Assembly (NCBI GenBank): GCA_025350445.1
Contig: JANXXV010000572.1
Span: 1-28,026, forward strand
DNA from: Bryobacteraceae bacterium
Lineage (GTDB): Bacteria; Acidobacteriota; Terriglobia; Bryobacterales; Bryobacteraceae
Length of the DNA: 28,026 nt
Reading direction: 5' to 3'
Shown here: positions 1 to 7,563 of the stretch, in pieces
Position numbering within the stretch: the first letter of the stretch is position 1
How the letters are laid out: each line of letters starts with the position of its first letter
Notes under the pieces: model-generated
Seen by the model: the letters and a program-made list of their open reading frames with translations, nothing else
What the model was told of the DNA's origin: nothing
Databases searched by the model: none
Made by a program: the position numbers and the translations under genes

Positions 1-671
1 TGATTTTGATCGACGAGCTTGCCGATTTGATGATGTTGGAGCGGGCCAATGTGGAAGAGTCGGTCACTCGGCTGGCGCAGATGGCCCGCGCCGTGGGTAT
101 GCATTTGGTGCTGGCAACGCAAAGGCCCAGTGTGGACGTGATTACGGGCCTGATCAAAGCGAACTTCCCCACGCGCATCAGCTTCCGCGTGGCCACGCGC
201 GTGGATTCGCGCACCATTCTGGACGTGATGGGCTCAGAGCATTTGTTGGGCAAGGGAGACATGCTGTTGCTGCCGCCGGGTTCGGCCCGGTTGACGCGCG
301 TGCATGGGGCGTACATTTCCGAGACTGAAATCAATGCGGTGGTGGAATTCTGGAAGGAACAGGCGCAACCGGATTACGACAAGACGTTTCTGATGGCGCC
401 GCCGTCCGAAGACGAGGCGGAGAATGCCGAGGAAGAGCTCGATGGCCAGGAAGATCCCATGTATCACGACGCGGTGCGCGTGTGTTTGGAGATGGGGAAA
501 GCTTCCACGTCCACGCTGCAACGGCGGCTGCGTTTGGGGTATGGCCGGGCGGCGCGCATCCTGGACATGATGCAGCGCGAGGGAATCATTGGTCCGCCGG
601 ATGGCAGTAAGCCGCGTGAGGTGCTGAAGCGGCCAGACTGGCTGGAGGAGATCGATCACCAAATGCGGTAG
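1..671 (+). CDS. ftsK: DNA translocase FtsK/SpoIIIE, C-terminal part (5' truncated by window edge)
   Basis: This is the C-terminal part of the hexameric dsDNA pump that moves chromosome ends through the closing septum. The reading frame enters from outside the window. It opens with the Walker B stretch (ILIDELADLMM), followed by the conserved motor segment with LVLATQRPSVDVITGLIKANFP and SRTILDVMGSEHLLGKGDML. An acidic linker (about residues 130-150 of the visible part) leads to the gamma winged-helix domain (YHDAVRVCLEMGKASTSTLQRRLRLGYGRAARILDMM), which in this family reads KOPS sequences and contacts XerD. The Walker A motif and N-terminal membrane segments lie upstream of the window. The gene converges with the SRPBCC gene, with about 160 bp between the stops. 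The identification is secure; only the amount missing is unknown. Confidence 0.97.
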   Translation, partial: ILIDELADLMMLERANVEESVTRLAQMARAVGMHLVLATQRPSVDVITGLIKANFPTRISFRVATRVDSRTILDVMGSEHLLGKGDMLLLPPGSARLTRVHGAYISETEINAVVEFWKEQAQPDYDKTFLMAPPSEDEAENAEEELDGQEDPMYHDAVRVCLEMGKASTSTLQRRLRLGYGRAARILDMMQREGIIGPPDGSKPREVLKRPDWLEEIDHQMR

Positions 672-831
672 GGGTGGGCGCGCAGGAAATGGCTCGACAC
701 GCCCAGGTATTCGTGTGGATGGGGGTAATCCGCAGCTCACATTATTGGCCGCCGATTCACGCCGATCAACGCGGATTTTTGGGGTGAACCGCCGGAATGC
801 GGCCCGTGTCACAAATGCCTGGGGATTCCCA

Positions 832-1815
832 CTAGCGGGCCGCCTGTTCGCAGCGGTGCTTGATTACCCGCAAGATGTTTTGTTGGATGTCGCGCATGAT
901 TGCGTCCGACCAGAAGGCGGCGTAGGTGTTGAAGCGCGTGGATAGCCGGTGTCTGCTGGATAGATGTAAAGTGGCGTGATTCCCGGCGGACGGCTGGATG
1001 ATGTATTCGCCTTCCAACACGTCGAAATAGGGGCCGCCGATTGTTACGTGTTCGTCCAAAGTGGTGGGCGGAATGGAAGCCGTAGCCGCGCGGATGCTGA
1101 AGGCGAGTTGGTGTGGCGGTTCCCATCGTGTGATGGTTTCCATGAAGAGCACGCCGCGTTCGAACGTCGCGCGGCGGACCCCGCCTATTCCTTCGTGCGA
1201 CAAGGTGGCTTCCACGGGACGCGGGAAGCCGATGCGGTGCGTCCACGAATTCTGCAACTCAGATGCCCGGATTGCGGGCACGCTCTTGATCTGATCCCAT
1301 ATGACGCCTGGCGGTGCGGCGATCTCGATTTCGGTCGCCACGGTGCGCATCCGTGCCTGCGGAGGACGAAGGTTCTCAAGGGGCGCGATTGCGATTGGCA
1401 ACATCAGGCAACAGAGGAAAACCAGGTTCTTGCGCCGAGGATGGACGGCATCGCGAGTGAGTCCGGCGGCGATTCCGCCCAGGGACGACAGGAAGAGCGT
1501 GAGCGGGGCGAACAGCACCACGCAAATTAGTCCTTCCCAGGAGAATATTAGCGATGCCGCCAGGCATAGCAGCGCCGGGACCCACGGCATGGTCAGGCGT
1601 TCCCGCCAGCGGCGCTGGATGTAACTTTCCGAGATATAGACCTGGACGAAGCCGAGGACGAACGGCACTCCGAAGAGGAAGGCCTTCGACATGAGATCGA
1701 AGACCGGATAGGGATGATGGAAGCGGAAGAGTATGCCGTATAGAAACCCCGCCGCGACTCCGGCCCAACGCACGATGTGCCGATTGCGGTTCGGGAGCGG
1801 GGGCGGAGCGGTCAC
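832..1815 (-). CDS. Membrane protein with C-terminal SRPBCC (START-like) domain
   Basis: The N-terminal half holds several hydrophobic segments (about residues 15-30, 45-60, 75-118 and 130-146 from the GTG start). The C-terminal half (about 155-325) reads like an SRPBCC/polyketide-cyclase fold, from 'TVATEIEIAAPPGVIWDQIK' through 'FMETITRWEPPHQLAFSI' to a final helix 'AFWSDAIMRDIQQNILRVI'. SRPBCC domains bind hydrophobic ligands; no substrate can be inferred. No ATG lies near the 5' end. A TTG at 1860 would overlap the divergent gene by 30 bp, so GTG at 1815 is preferred, although no clear ribosome-binding site is seen. The start is uncertain; the frame itself is well supported. Confidence 0.8.
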   Translation of the reverse strand: MTAPPPLPNRNRHIVRWAGVAAGFLYGILFRFHHPYPVFDLMSKAFLFGVPFVLGFVQVYISESYIQRRWRERLTMPWVPALLCLAASLIFSWEGLICVVLFAPLTLFLSSLGGIAAGLTRDAVHPRRKNLVFLCCLMLPIAIAPLENLRPPQARMRTVATEIEIAAPPGVIWDQIKSVPAIRASELQNSWTHRIGFPRPVEATLSHEGIGGVRRATFERGVLFMETITRWEPPHQLAFSIRAATASIPPTTLDEHVTIGGPYFDVLEGEYIIQPSAGNHATLHLSSRHRLSTRFNTYAAFWSDAIMRDIQQNILRVIKHRCEQAAR

Positions 1816-1830
1816 GTCAAATGATAACTT

Positions 1831-2253
1831 ATGCTGAGTTCTGACATGGAAATGGAACAAGCGCAGTTGGGTGATCTCGCAAAGCGTTATACCGCGGCCT
1901 GGTGCAGCGGGGATCCCGCGAGCGTGGCTGCCTACTACTCACCGGAAGGCTCGCTCACTATCAATGAAGGCGCTCCGTCCGTGGGGCGGACTGCTATCGC
2001 GGAGGCCGCCCGTTCCTTCATGACCGCGTTTCCGGATATGCAGGTACTCATGGACGGCCTGCTGGTTGAGGGCGGCCACACCGTCTACCACTGGACCCTC
2101 ATCGGTACCAACACCGGGCCGCGCGGCAGCGGGCGGAGCGTTCGCGTCAGCGGACTTGAAGAATGGAAAATTGGCGGCGACGGGCTAATTGGCGAGTCGC
2201 GGGGCCACTTCGATGCGGCCGATTACGAACGGCAGCTTGCGCAAGACGGGTAG
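1831..2253 (+). CDS. SnoaL-like / NTF2-fold protein (ester cyclase-like)
   Basis: A 140-residue single-domain protein of the SnoaL/NTF2-like superfamily. Recognisable features are the opening helix 'LAKRYTAAWCSGDPASVAAYYSPEGSL', the middle 'VGRTAIAEAARSFMTAFPDMQVLMDGLLVEGG' and the strand 'VYHWTLIGTNTGPRGSGRSVRVSGLEEWKI'. Such cone-shaped folds bind small hydrophobic ligands or act as isomerases or cyclases; many genomic copies have no known substrate. ATG codons at 1846 and 1852 are alternative starts that would leave more room for a promoter. It diverges from the SRPBCC gene, another ligand-binding fold, across at most a few tens of bases, so the two may share regulation (inference). Confidence 0.85.
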   Translation: MLSSDMEMEQAQLGDLAKRYTAAWCSGDPASVAAYYSPEGSLTINEGAPSVGRTAIAEAARSFMTAFPDMQVLMDGLLVEGGHTVYHWTLIGTNTGPRGSGRSVRVSGLEEWKIGGDGLIGESRGHFDAADYERQLAQDG

Positions 2254-2310
2254 TGTATCGAATCACTAAAATAGATTGAGCTTTCCGTGCACATTGGCGC
2301 TCATCGGCGG

Positions 2311-2883
2311 CTAATAGGTTTTTCGGCTGTTCGAGCGGAAGGCATGGGCCGCGGATGAAAGTAGATGGGCGCCGCTGTCTTTATCCCTCACAGCCTTTCT
2401 TGGAAAGCATGGCCGGACGGGCGCGGAGGCAGTACGTACCTTTACTTTTCGCGCTGCCCGGCACAGGGCCGGCTTTCGGCGGTCGAGAATTTCCTTCACG
2501 GCTTGCCCGACGTCATTCAGGAACGGTTCCAACTCAATGGGTTTGCGGATATATGCGTTGGCTCCGAGCGACATGGCATCTTCCTGATCCTGAGGCGAAC
2601 TGGATGACGTGCAGATGGCAATAAGTACCTGCTTGAAACGTTCGTTCTCCCGGAATTTACGCAGCAATTCCAGGCCGTCCACCCGCGGTATATTCAGGTC
2701 CAGCAGCACTAGATCGGGTACCGGGAACGAGCTCGCAGTCTCCTTCGGGAACAAGGCCTCCACTACCTCCAAGCCGTCGTCGAAATGAGTGATTTCGGAC
2801 ACGATTCCCTTAGACTGCAGCGCCAGGCGAATCAACTTTACATCGGCGGGGTTGTCTTCAACCAGCAGGATTGCCGGCGGCAT
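2311..2883 (-). CDS. Receiver-only response regulator (Rcp1/CheY-like)
   Basis: A single REC domain with no output domain. Visible features are the acidic pocket 'ILLVEDNPADVKLIRLAL', the phosphoacceptor in 'DLVLLDLNIPRVDGLELLRKF', the Thr/Ser switch in 'IAICTSSSSPQDQEDA' and the conserved Lys in 'GANAYIRKPIE'. A basic tail of about 55 residues of no recognised family follows. The frame is open upstream, but ATG at 2883 is chosen because an AAAAGGA ribosome-binding site lies about 10 nt ahead and the protein then begins right at the first strand. It overlaps the 3' end of the histidine-kinase gene by 26 bp, so coupled translation is likely. Receivers of this Rcp1 type are commonly paired with PAS or phytochrome kinases, as here. 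It presumably takes phosphate from that kinase. Confidence 0.92.
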   Translation of the reverse strand: MPPAILLVEDNPADVKLIRLALQSKGIVSEITHFDDGLEVVEALFPKETASSFPVPDLVLLDLNIPRVDGLELLRKFRENERFKQVLIAICTSSSSPQDQEDAMSLGANAYIRKPIELEPFLNDVGQAVKEILDRRKPALCRAARKVKVRTASAPVRPCFPRKAVRDKDSGAHLLSSAAHAFRSNSRKTY

Positions 2884-4491
2884 TCGGGGTTGTCCTTTTA
2901 GTCTGCTCCGCGGCGTCACTTATTGTGAAGAAAAAGGTGGAACCCTGGCCGCGTACCGATTCCACCCAAAGTCTTCCACCGTGCTTCTCGACAATCTTCT
3001 TACAAATGGCCAATCCGATTCCGGTGCCCGCCTTGTCGCGGTTAAGCCGTTTGAAGAGGCCAAAAATGCGGTCATGAAAGCGCGCGTCGATGCCAATACC
3101 ATTGTCACGAACGGAAATAACCCATTCGCCGTTGCATGGCTCGGCGCCGATCACAATCTCTAAAGGAATTTCGCTTCGATATTTCAAAGCGTTTCCAATC
3201 AGATTCTGGAACAACTGCACAATCTGGATGCGGTCGGCGGAGACGACAGGAAGGTCGTGGTATCCCGACACCACAGCTCCCGTTTCCTTCATCGCTAACT
3301 CCAGATTCTGGAGCGACCACTCGACGGCTGAACGCAAAGACACCGGGGCATATGCCAAGCCCTCCACATTCGTCACGCGAGAGTAGAGCAGCAGGTCGCG
3401 GATCAGCACGTGCATCCGCCTTGTGCCTTCGACGATGTAGCGGATACTTTCGTCAGAATCGGCCCCCAGCTTGCCTTCGTGCTGCACGGCCAGCAACTGG
3501 GCATAGCTGGCGATGGTGCGCAGCGGTTCCTGAAGATCGTGACTGGTGATATAGGCAAACTGCTGCAGGTCGGCGTTCGAGCGCGCCAAGTCCTGGGCGT
3601 GCGTGATTAGCGCTTCTTCGGTCCGCTTCCTCTCCGTTACATCAGTGATCAGGCAGACCGCGAGAACTCCTAAATGGGTGTCAACGTAGGTCAAACCGAT
3701 TTCAATCGTAAACCCTGTTCCATCTTTACGGCGGCCGATGAGGTGGAGGCTGCGAACCAGGGGCTGGCTTCGGGGCGTCGGCGTAATGGTGTTTCGATGC
3801 TTGAAGTGAGCCGTCGAGGCGCCTTCCGGGATTAAGACTTCGATAGGCTGTCCCATCAGTTCTTCCCGAGAATAGCCGAAAAGCATTTCGGCCATGGCGT
3901 TCACGATGGTGATAATGCCCTCGCTATCGACACCGATAATGCCTTGCGCCGCCGACTCCAAAAGGGCGGCGATGGTTGCCTCGTTCTGCCGTGATTCTTT
4001 CTCAGCCTGTAGCCGCTCGGTCATATCGGTGATGAAAGCCACCGCGATGGGACCTTCCTTGGTTTGCAGATGGTTCAGACTAACGGCGACCGGAAACTCG
4101 CTGCCGTCTTTCCGCAGGGCGGCAAGATCTTCCCGCACGCCATGCGCTGGCTACGGGGATCCGAGAAAAAGCCCGCATGGTGCGTGGAATGATTGGCGCG
4201 GAAGCGTTCCGGGATAAGTGCATTCAAGTTTAACCCCTCGAATTCCTGCCGGGAATAGCCGAAAAGCCTTTCGGCCATGCCGTTCGTTTCCAGGATCTCA
4301 CCCCGCTCATTGACAGTGATAATACCCTGCGGCGCCGATTCGAGCAGCGCGCTGATTTTTGCTTCTCTCTCCAGGGCACGGCGCCGCTCAGCGTCCCGGT
4401 CGTGAATGGCATTCGCCAACTCCGCCATGCGGTCCTGCAAGTGCTGGAACTCACTGTCTAGATTGCGATCGGAGTTTGAGATTGAATCCAT
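2858..4491 (-). pseudogene. PAS-PAS sensor histidine kinase, broken by a one-base frameshift
   Basis: Start ATG at 4491. Piece one (4491 to about 4141) has a helical N-terminus (about 1-45) and most of a PAS domain ('SAPQGIITVNERGEILETNGMAERLFGYSRQEF'), reaching 'HAGFFSDPRSQRM'. The frame then shifts. Piece two resumes at 'REDLAALRKDGSEFPVAVSL', the normal end of that PAS domain, followed by a second PAS, the H-box 'YITSHDLQEPLRTIASYAQLL', the N-box 'LIGNALKYRSE', G1 'VRDNGIGID' and G2 'GTGIGLAICKKI'. Restoring one base in a G run (plus-strand C near 4140-4141) gives MGVREDL and one protein of about 543 residues. It has no transmembrane segment, so it is probably a cytoplasmic sensor. The break may be real or a sequencing error. 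The overlapping receiver gene is its likely partner. Confidence 0.88.
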
Positions 4492-4704
4492 GGTACGCCA
4501 ATATCAAGAGAGATCGATTTTCCGTCGATCCGCCTGTCCGTGCTCTAATCCAGCGCAGAGGGCCACAATCCTTATTGTTATAACGGAGTATATCCGATCT
4601 TTCCCTTCCGTTCCAGGGTTATTTCGAGACTTTGCAAAAAGTCCGATCCTGCTGAGCCGTTGAGAAAAAATAGATCCACCGCCAGCTTCCTGCATCGCAA
4701 AGTA

Positions 4705-4989
4705 GTGGCCAAAGCTATTTGGGAAGAGACAATTCTTGCGGACAGCGATTCATGTATTGTGCTGGAAGGGAACCAGTATTTCCCGGTGGAATCCATACGC
4801 CGGGAATTTTTTGAAGCCAGCCTGACGATGACGGTCTGTTCTTGGAAGGGTACGGCGCGCTATTGCGATGTAGTCGTGAACGGCAAGATGAATATGGCGG
4901 CCGCATGGTATTACCAGGAGCCGAAGGAAGCGGCCAGCCGGATTCGCGGCCACGTCGCCTTTTGGAAAGGCGTCAGGGTGGTCCCCTAG
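4705..4989 (+). CDS. DUF427 domain protein
   Basis: A 94-residue protein that matches the DUF427 family over its full length. Characteristic stretches are 'AIWEETILADSDSCIVLEGN', 'QYFPVESIRREFF', 'TVCSWKGTARYCDVVVNG', 'AAWYYQEPKEAASRIRGHVA' and 'FWKGVRV'. The family is widespread in bacteria and fungi and has no firmly assigned activity. The frame is open further upstream (TTG at 4660), but GTG at 4705 gives the usual family N-terminus and length. No strong ribosome-binding site is visible. It stands alone on the plus strand between the minus-strand kinase gene and the decayed region downstream. Confidence 0.85.
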   Translation: MAKAIWEETILADSDSCIVLEGNQYFPVESIRREFFEASLTMTVCSWKGTARYCDVVVNGKMNMAAAWYYQEPKEAASRIRGHVAFWKGVRVVP

Positions 4990-5437
4990 CTGGAACCCCC
5001 TGTGCAGGATCGCCGGGTATTCCTTAAGCCATTTGTGGCCTCGACGATGGCTTTGTTCACGGCGGAAAACTTTTATCACTCGACGCGCGCAGGCAGCCCG
5101 ATCAGAATGGGCGATTGTCTTTCGATAATTTCGCGATGACGCGATTCATGCTGAGTCGATACTTTCTCCGGGCCTCTCCCAACGATGAGATTTCTAGTTT
5201 CTCGATTGCTTCATTTGCCAGGCCCATTGCGCTGTCAAAGATCTGTTTACGTATTTCAGAAAGAGTTCTACAGGAAAGGAATGGCGAACCATCCTGACCC
5301 CGAGTTATGCGCGGGTAGCCGTAAGGTTTCTCGTGAAGCGTTGACAGGGGCACAGGCAGGCAGGATATTGAGCTGCGAAATCAATCGCGTTCGGGGTGCC
5401 GACGCTGTATCTCAAAGCTGCATCTCAAAGTGGAAGG
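4990..5437. other. Gene-poor stretch, probably decayed sequence
   Basis: No recognisable intact gene. The only frame of note is a weak minus-strand one (5102-5353, listed separately). The right part, about 5390-5437, may contain eroded sequence from the 3' end of the adjoining antitoxin remnant, since a VT-x-TL-like stretch can be read with frame changes. No tRNA, clear terminator or inverted-repeat element was seen. Confidence 0.4.
5102..5353 (-). CDS. Weak small ORF, unrecognised
   Basis: An 83-residue frame beginning at GTG 5353. The N-terminal 30 residues look non-coding. The remainder ('LSEIRKQIFDSAMGLANEAI' and on to 'RRKYRLSMNRVIAKLSKD') is helical and charged, as in a real protein tail, but no family was recognised and no ribosome-binding site is apparent. 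It may be the 3' remnant of a lost gene in this decayed region. Confidence 0.2.
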   Translation of the reverse strand: MPLSTLHEKPYGYPRITRGQDGSPFLSCRTLSEIRKQIFDSAMGLANEAIEKLEISSLGEARRKYRLSMNRVIAKLSKDNRPF

Positions 5438-5632
5438 TCACATCATGGATGACGATAAACGCGGGCCGTCCAGGAACCCCGCGCAGTCTGATACTCCTAG
5501 GCATGGGGCCGCCTTGATCTGGTCCGCCGGAATCTGCTTCACCGCTTGTTCCGCGCAGATCTCGGGAATACCTTCTTCCGCCGGGAGGCCATCGAAAGAC
5601 GAACCGATTTCCCCTTTCTTCTTTTGAGCCAT
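5438..5632 (-). pseudogene. HigA-type XRE antitoxin remnant
   Basis: From ATG 5632 the product begins MAQKKKGEIGSSFDGLPAEE and continues 'GIPEICAEQAVKQIPADQIKAA'. This matches the N-terminal signature of HigA-like antitoxins coded after Gp49-family toxins (typically 'IGSSFDDFLxEEGIxEEVxAxAIKRVxAxQIxxAM'). Where the helix-turn-helix should follow, the sequence turns into 'PCLGVSDCAGFLDGP' and stops at 5438, so the DNA-binding half is deleted or scrambled. 'RFLDP'-like traces suggest that part of the end survives out of frame. It lies directly behind the toxin remnant in the usual toxin-first order. It is very unlikely to be functional. Confidence 0.72.
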
Positions 5633-5639
5633 TTTTCGC

Positions 5640-5940
5640 TCTACTGCCTTCATGCGTTTCAGCGCATAGCCTTCCCATGTCCTCCCCGATCACGCAGAAA
5701 ATCACCCTGCCCATTTTTCCATCCGTCAGGTCACTGCGTACTTACCAGAGTCCGTTCCCAAGGCTGCGGCAATACGGCATTCCGATGGGCCAGCCAAACT
5801 CAACCTTCTGCATGTCCCTTCCGACAACCTGGCGATCCTTTTGGCGAGAGACCCTTAATCCAGCTTCTAACAGGTTGGGTGCCGTTTGGCGATTCGTAAA
5901 AGAATGCCGAAAGCTTCTTGGAATGATCAACAAATCCCAT
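5640..5940 (-). pseudogene. HigB / Gp49-family (RelE-like) toxin remnant, multiply broken
   Basis: From ATG 5940 the frame reads MGFVDHSKKLSAFFYESPNG, then 'TQPVRSWIKGLSPK', a typical Gp49-family toxin N-terminus. An extra A in an A run (plus strand near 5843) shifts the frame. The next frame carries on correctly with 'DRQVVGRDMQKVEFGWPIGM' and 'PYCRSLGNGLW'. There the expected Glu codon is TAA, after which the same frame resumes 'VRSDLTDGKMGRVIFCVIGEDM'. The conserved 'LLHGFxKKtqKtP' core that should follow is missing, and a third frame ends the gene with 'YALKRMKAVERKMAQKK'. One insertion, one nonsense change and one internal deletion make sequencing error an unlikely explanation. An antitoxin remnant follows. 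Confidence 0.82.
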
Positions 5941-5941
5941 G

Positions 5942-5957
5942 GTGCCAAAAATGGCAC
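5942..5957. promoter_or_regulatory. Palindrome upstream of the toxin remnant, possible operator
   Basis: GTGCCA-AAAA-TGGCAC is a perfect 6-bp inverted repeat with a 4-bp spacer, placed just ahead of the toxin remnant's ATG (5940). Type II toxin-antitoxin operons are usually repressed by the antitoxin binding such palindromes, so this may be a relict operator. It also lies about 80 bp upstream of the next plus-strand gene. No binding evidence is available from sequence alone. Confidence 0.3.
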
Positions 5958-6037
5958 ATGTTGTCAGATTTTCTGTTGATCCACGTCCATGCTCTCCTTG
6001 CCCGGAATCTGTCGCGCGAATCCCGGATAATAGAGCA

Positions 6038-7099
6038 ATGCTAAATTCCCGTGCCCAGCGAAATATCCTCCTTGCCGGTTTGTTTCTTACCTTGGCGCAG
6101 TGGCTTTTTCCGCCGTGGCGACTGCATTTCACCGGCGGCGAGGGCTCGCCCGGAAGCTGGCCCGAAGGCTTCGCGTTTTTGCTTAAGCCTCCGCCGCCCG
6201 GCGTAAATGCCTACCAATATCATGCAGTCCTCACCGTCGGCATCGACTGGCTCCGCGTTTTTCAATTGTGGTTCATTACGCTACTCATGACGGCGGGATT
6301 CTGGTTTCTCTTTCGAAAACGGGATGGCGAGGGCGACTCCAGTGTCCTCCGCATGCTTGAACGAAGGAAGCTGCTCTCGTCGCTGCTATTCAGTCTGGGA
6401 TTTCCCATTCCATTTCTGGGTGGACCCGTCGCCTACATAGCCGCCTACTTCCTGGTCACTGGAGTGGGTTTTGAAGGACTCGGTACGCTCTACCTCTGCA
6501 CTATCGGGTTTTGGGGACTCGCCGCCTTCAGCCTGATATTCCTCGCCATTTTGCAAACTCTCAAATCCTTGCTCGCCAGAAAGATCGTGCTGATCACCGC
6601 CTTGGTGACAATGACGGGTCTCTCAATCGGCAAAGCTGTGGTTGATCAGGAACGTGACCACGCCCGGCAAAAGCAGGACCGGACCCAAGCCGACATCGCC
6701 AAGAAGCATCATGATACGGCGGTGCAGACTCTTCACGATCTCAATCGCGCACTGGCTGCGTACGGGAAAGAATATGGGGCATTTCCCCTCCAACTCGATT
6801 ATCTGGAGTCTGCGAAAGACGGAGCCGGTCCCGACCGACTTCACGCCGCGCTGTTGCACTTCCCCCTACCGAAAGGCATAGAGAGTGAATACCGCTTTGA
6901 TTACGGTCTCCAGAGGTCTCCCGGTGTCGAACCGGCTTCCTACCGGATCTATTCCGAGCGAATCGATAACGGTGGAGACGGTATCCATTTCGTCACCAGC
7001 GAGGATGGGATCGTCCGGCAGTGTTATCTCTGCAGCCGCGCGCAATGGGATTCCCCAGGGGGGCATCGCTCCGTGTTGGAATGGAACAACGCGCCATAA
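6038..7099 (+). CDS. Polytopic membrane protein with pseudopilin-like C-terminal domain
   Basis: From ATG 6038 the protein has 353 residues. Five hydrophobic segments are visible (about 9-26, 72-92, 113-140, 148-175 and 183-200), then a charged helical linker (203-228) and a soluble domain (about 230-353). That domain begins 'TLHDLNRALAAYGKEYGAFP' and later reads 'YRIYSERIDNGGDGIHFVTSEDGIVR'. It resembles the globular part of GspG/PilE-like pseudopilins, although the usual N-terminal prepilin helix is replaced by a membrane domain. The frame is open back to 5939, but 6038 puts the first transmembrane segment at the N-terminus. The function is unknown. It converges with the cytochrome gene, with only 14 bp between the stops. 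Confidence 0.75.
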   Translation: MLNSRAQRNILLAGLFLTLAQWLFPPWRLHFTGGEGSPGSWPEGFAFLLKPPPPGVNAYQYHAVLTVGIDWLRVFQLWFITLLMTAGFWFLFRKRDGEGDSSVLRMLERRKLLSSLLFSLGFPIPFLGGPVAYIAAYFLVTGVGFEGLGTLYLCTIGFWGLAAFSLIFLAILQTLKSLLARKIVLITALVTMTGLSIGKAVVDQERDHARQKQDRTQADIAKKHHDTAVQTLHDLNRALAAYGKEYGAFPLQLDYLESAKDGAGPDRLHAALLHFPLPKGIESEYRFDYGLQRSPGVEPASYRIYSERIDNGGDGIHFVTSEDGIVRQCYLCSRAQWDSPGGHRSVLEWNNAP

Positions 7100-7113
7100 C
7101 TCGCGTTGACAGT

Positions 7114-7563
7114 TCACTGCCCCAACTCATGACAAGTCGTACACCCAACCGCCGCCTTCTTCGTCCGATGGCACTCAATACAAGCCTTCATATTCGGCGG
7201 ATGCTCCAACTCCAGCACCTCCCGCGCGGCCACATCTCCATGGCAGGACCGGCACGCCACCTTCGCCGCCCCATGCTTCCCGTGGCTGAAAAACACAAAG
7301 TCCGGCAGCTTATACAACTGCTGCGACGGGATATGATCCAGCACCTCGCCCGCCAGACCAGCCCGCCCATCGCCATCGCGCTTATGGCATACCAGGCACG
7401 TCTCCGCCCGCGGAAACCCGGCGCGCTCCGCCTTCATCGCATCCACGTGGCACATCGTGCAGGCCAGCTTCAACGTCTCATGCCGCTTATGGCTAAATGG
7501 CCCCGCGCTCAACGTCAAGGCAGCCAGTAAGCAACCAGTGAATCCGAGTAAGTAGCGTTGTAT
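7114..7563 (-). CDS. Pentaheme c-type cytochrome (cytochrome c3/c7-like), probable ATA start
   Basis: The soluble part carries five CxxCH heme-attachment motifs (CTMCH, CLVCH, CRSCH, CIECH, CTTCH) plus additional histidines suited to bis-His ligation, as in small multiheme electron carriers. The only conventional start, TTG at 7518 (overlapping the upstream TGA), leaves no export signal, yet heme attachment takes place outside the cytoplasm. Reading the same frame upstream from an ATA codon at 7563 gives MQRYLLGFTGCLLAALTLSA, a convincing signal peptide, preceded 6 nt away by a perfect AGGAGG. That segment overlaps the end of the PQQ dehydrogenase gene in another frame, and no ATG, GTG or TTG precedes it after an in-frame TAA. 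The protein likely accepts electrons from the upstream dehydrogenase. The conservative alternative start is 7518. Confidence 0.85.
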   Translation of the reverse strand: MQRYLLGFTGCLLAALTLSAGPFSHKRHETLKLACTMCHVDAMKAERAGFPRAETCLVCHKRDGDGRAGLAGEVLDHIPSQQLYKLPDFVFFSHGKHGAAKVACRSCHGDVAAREVLELEHPPNMKACIECHRTKKAAVGCTTCHELGQ

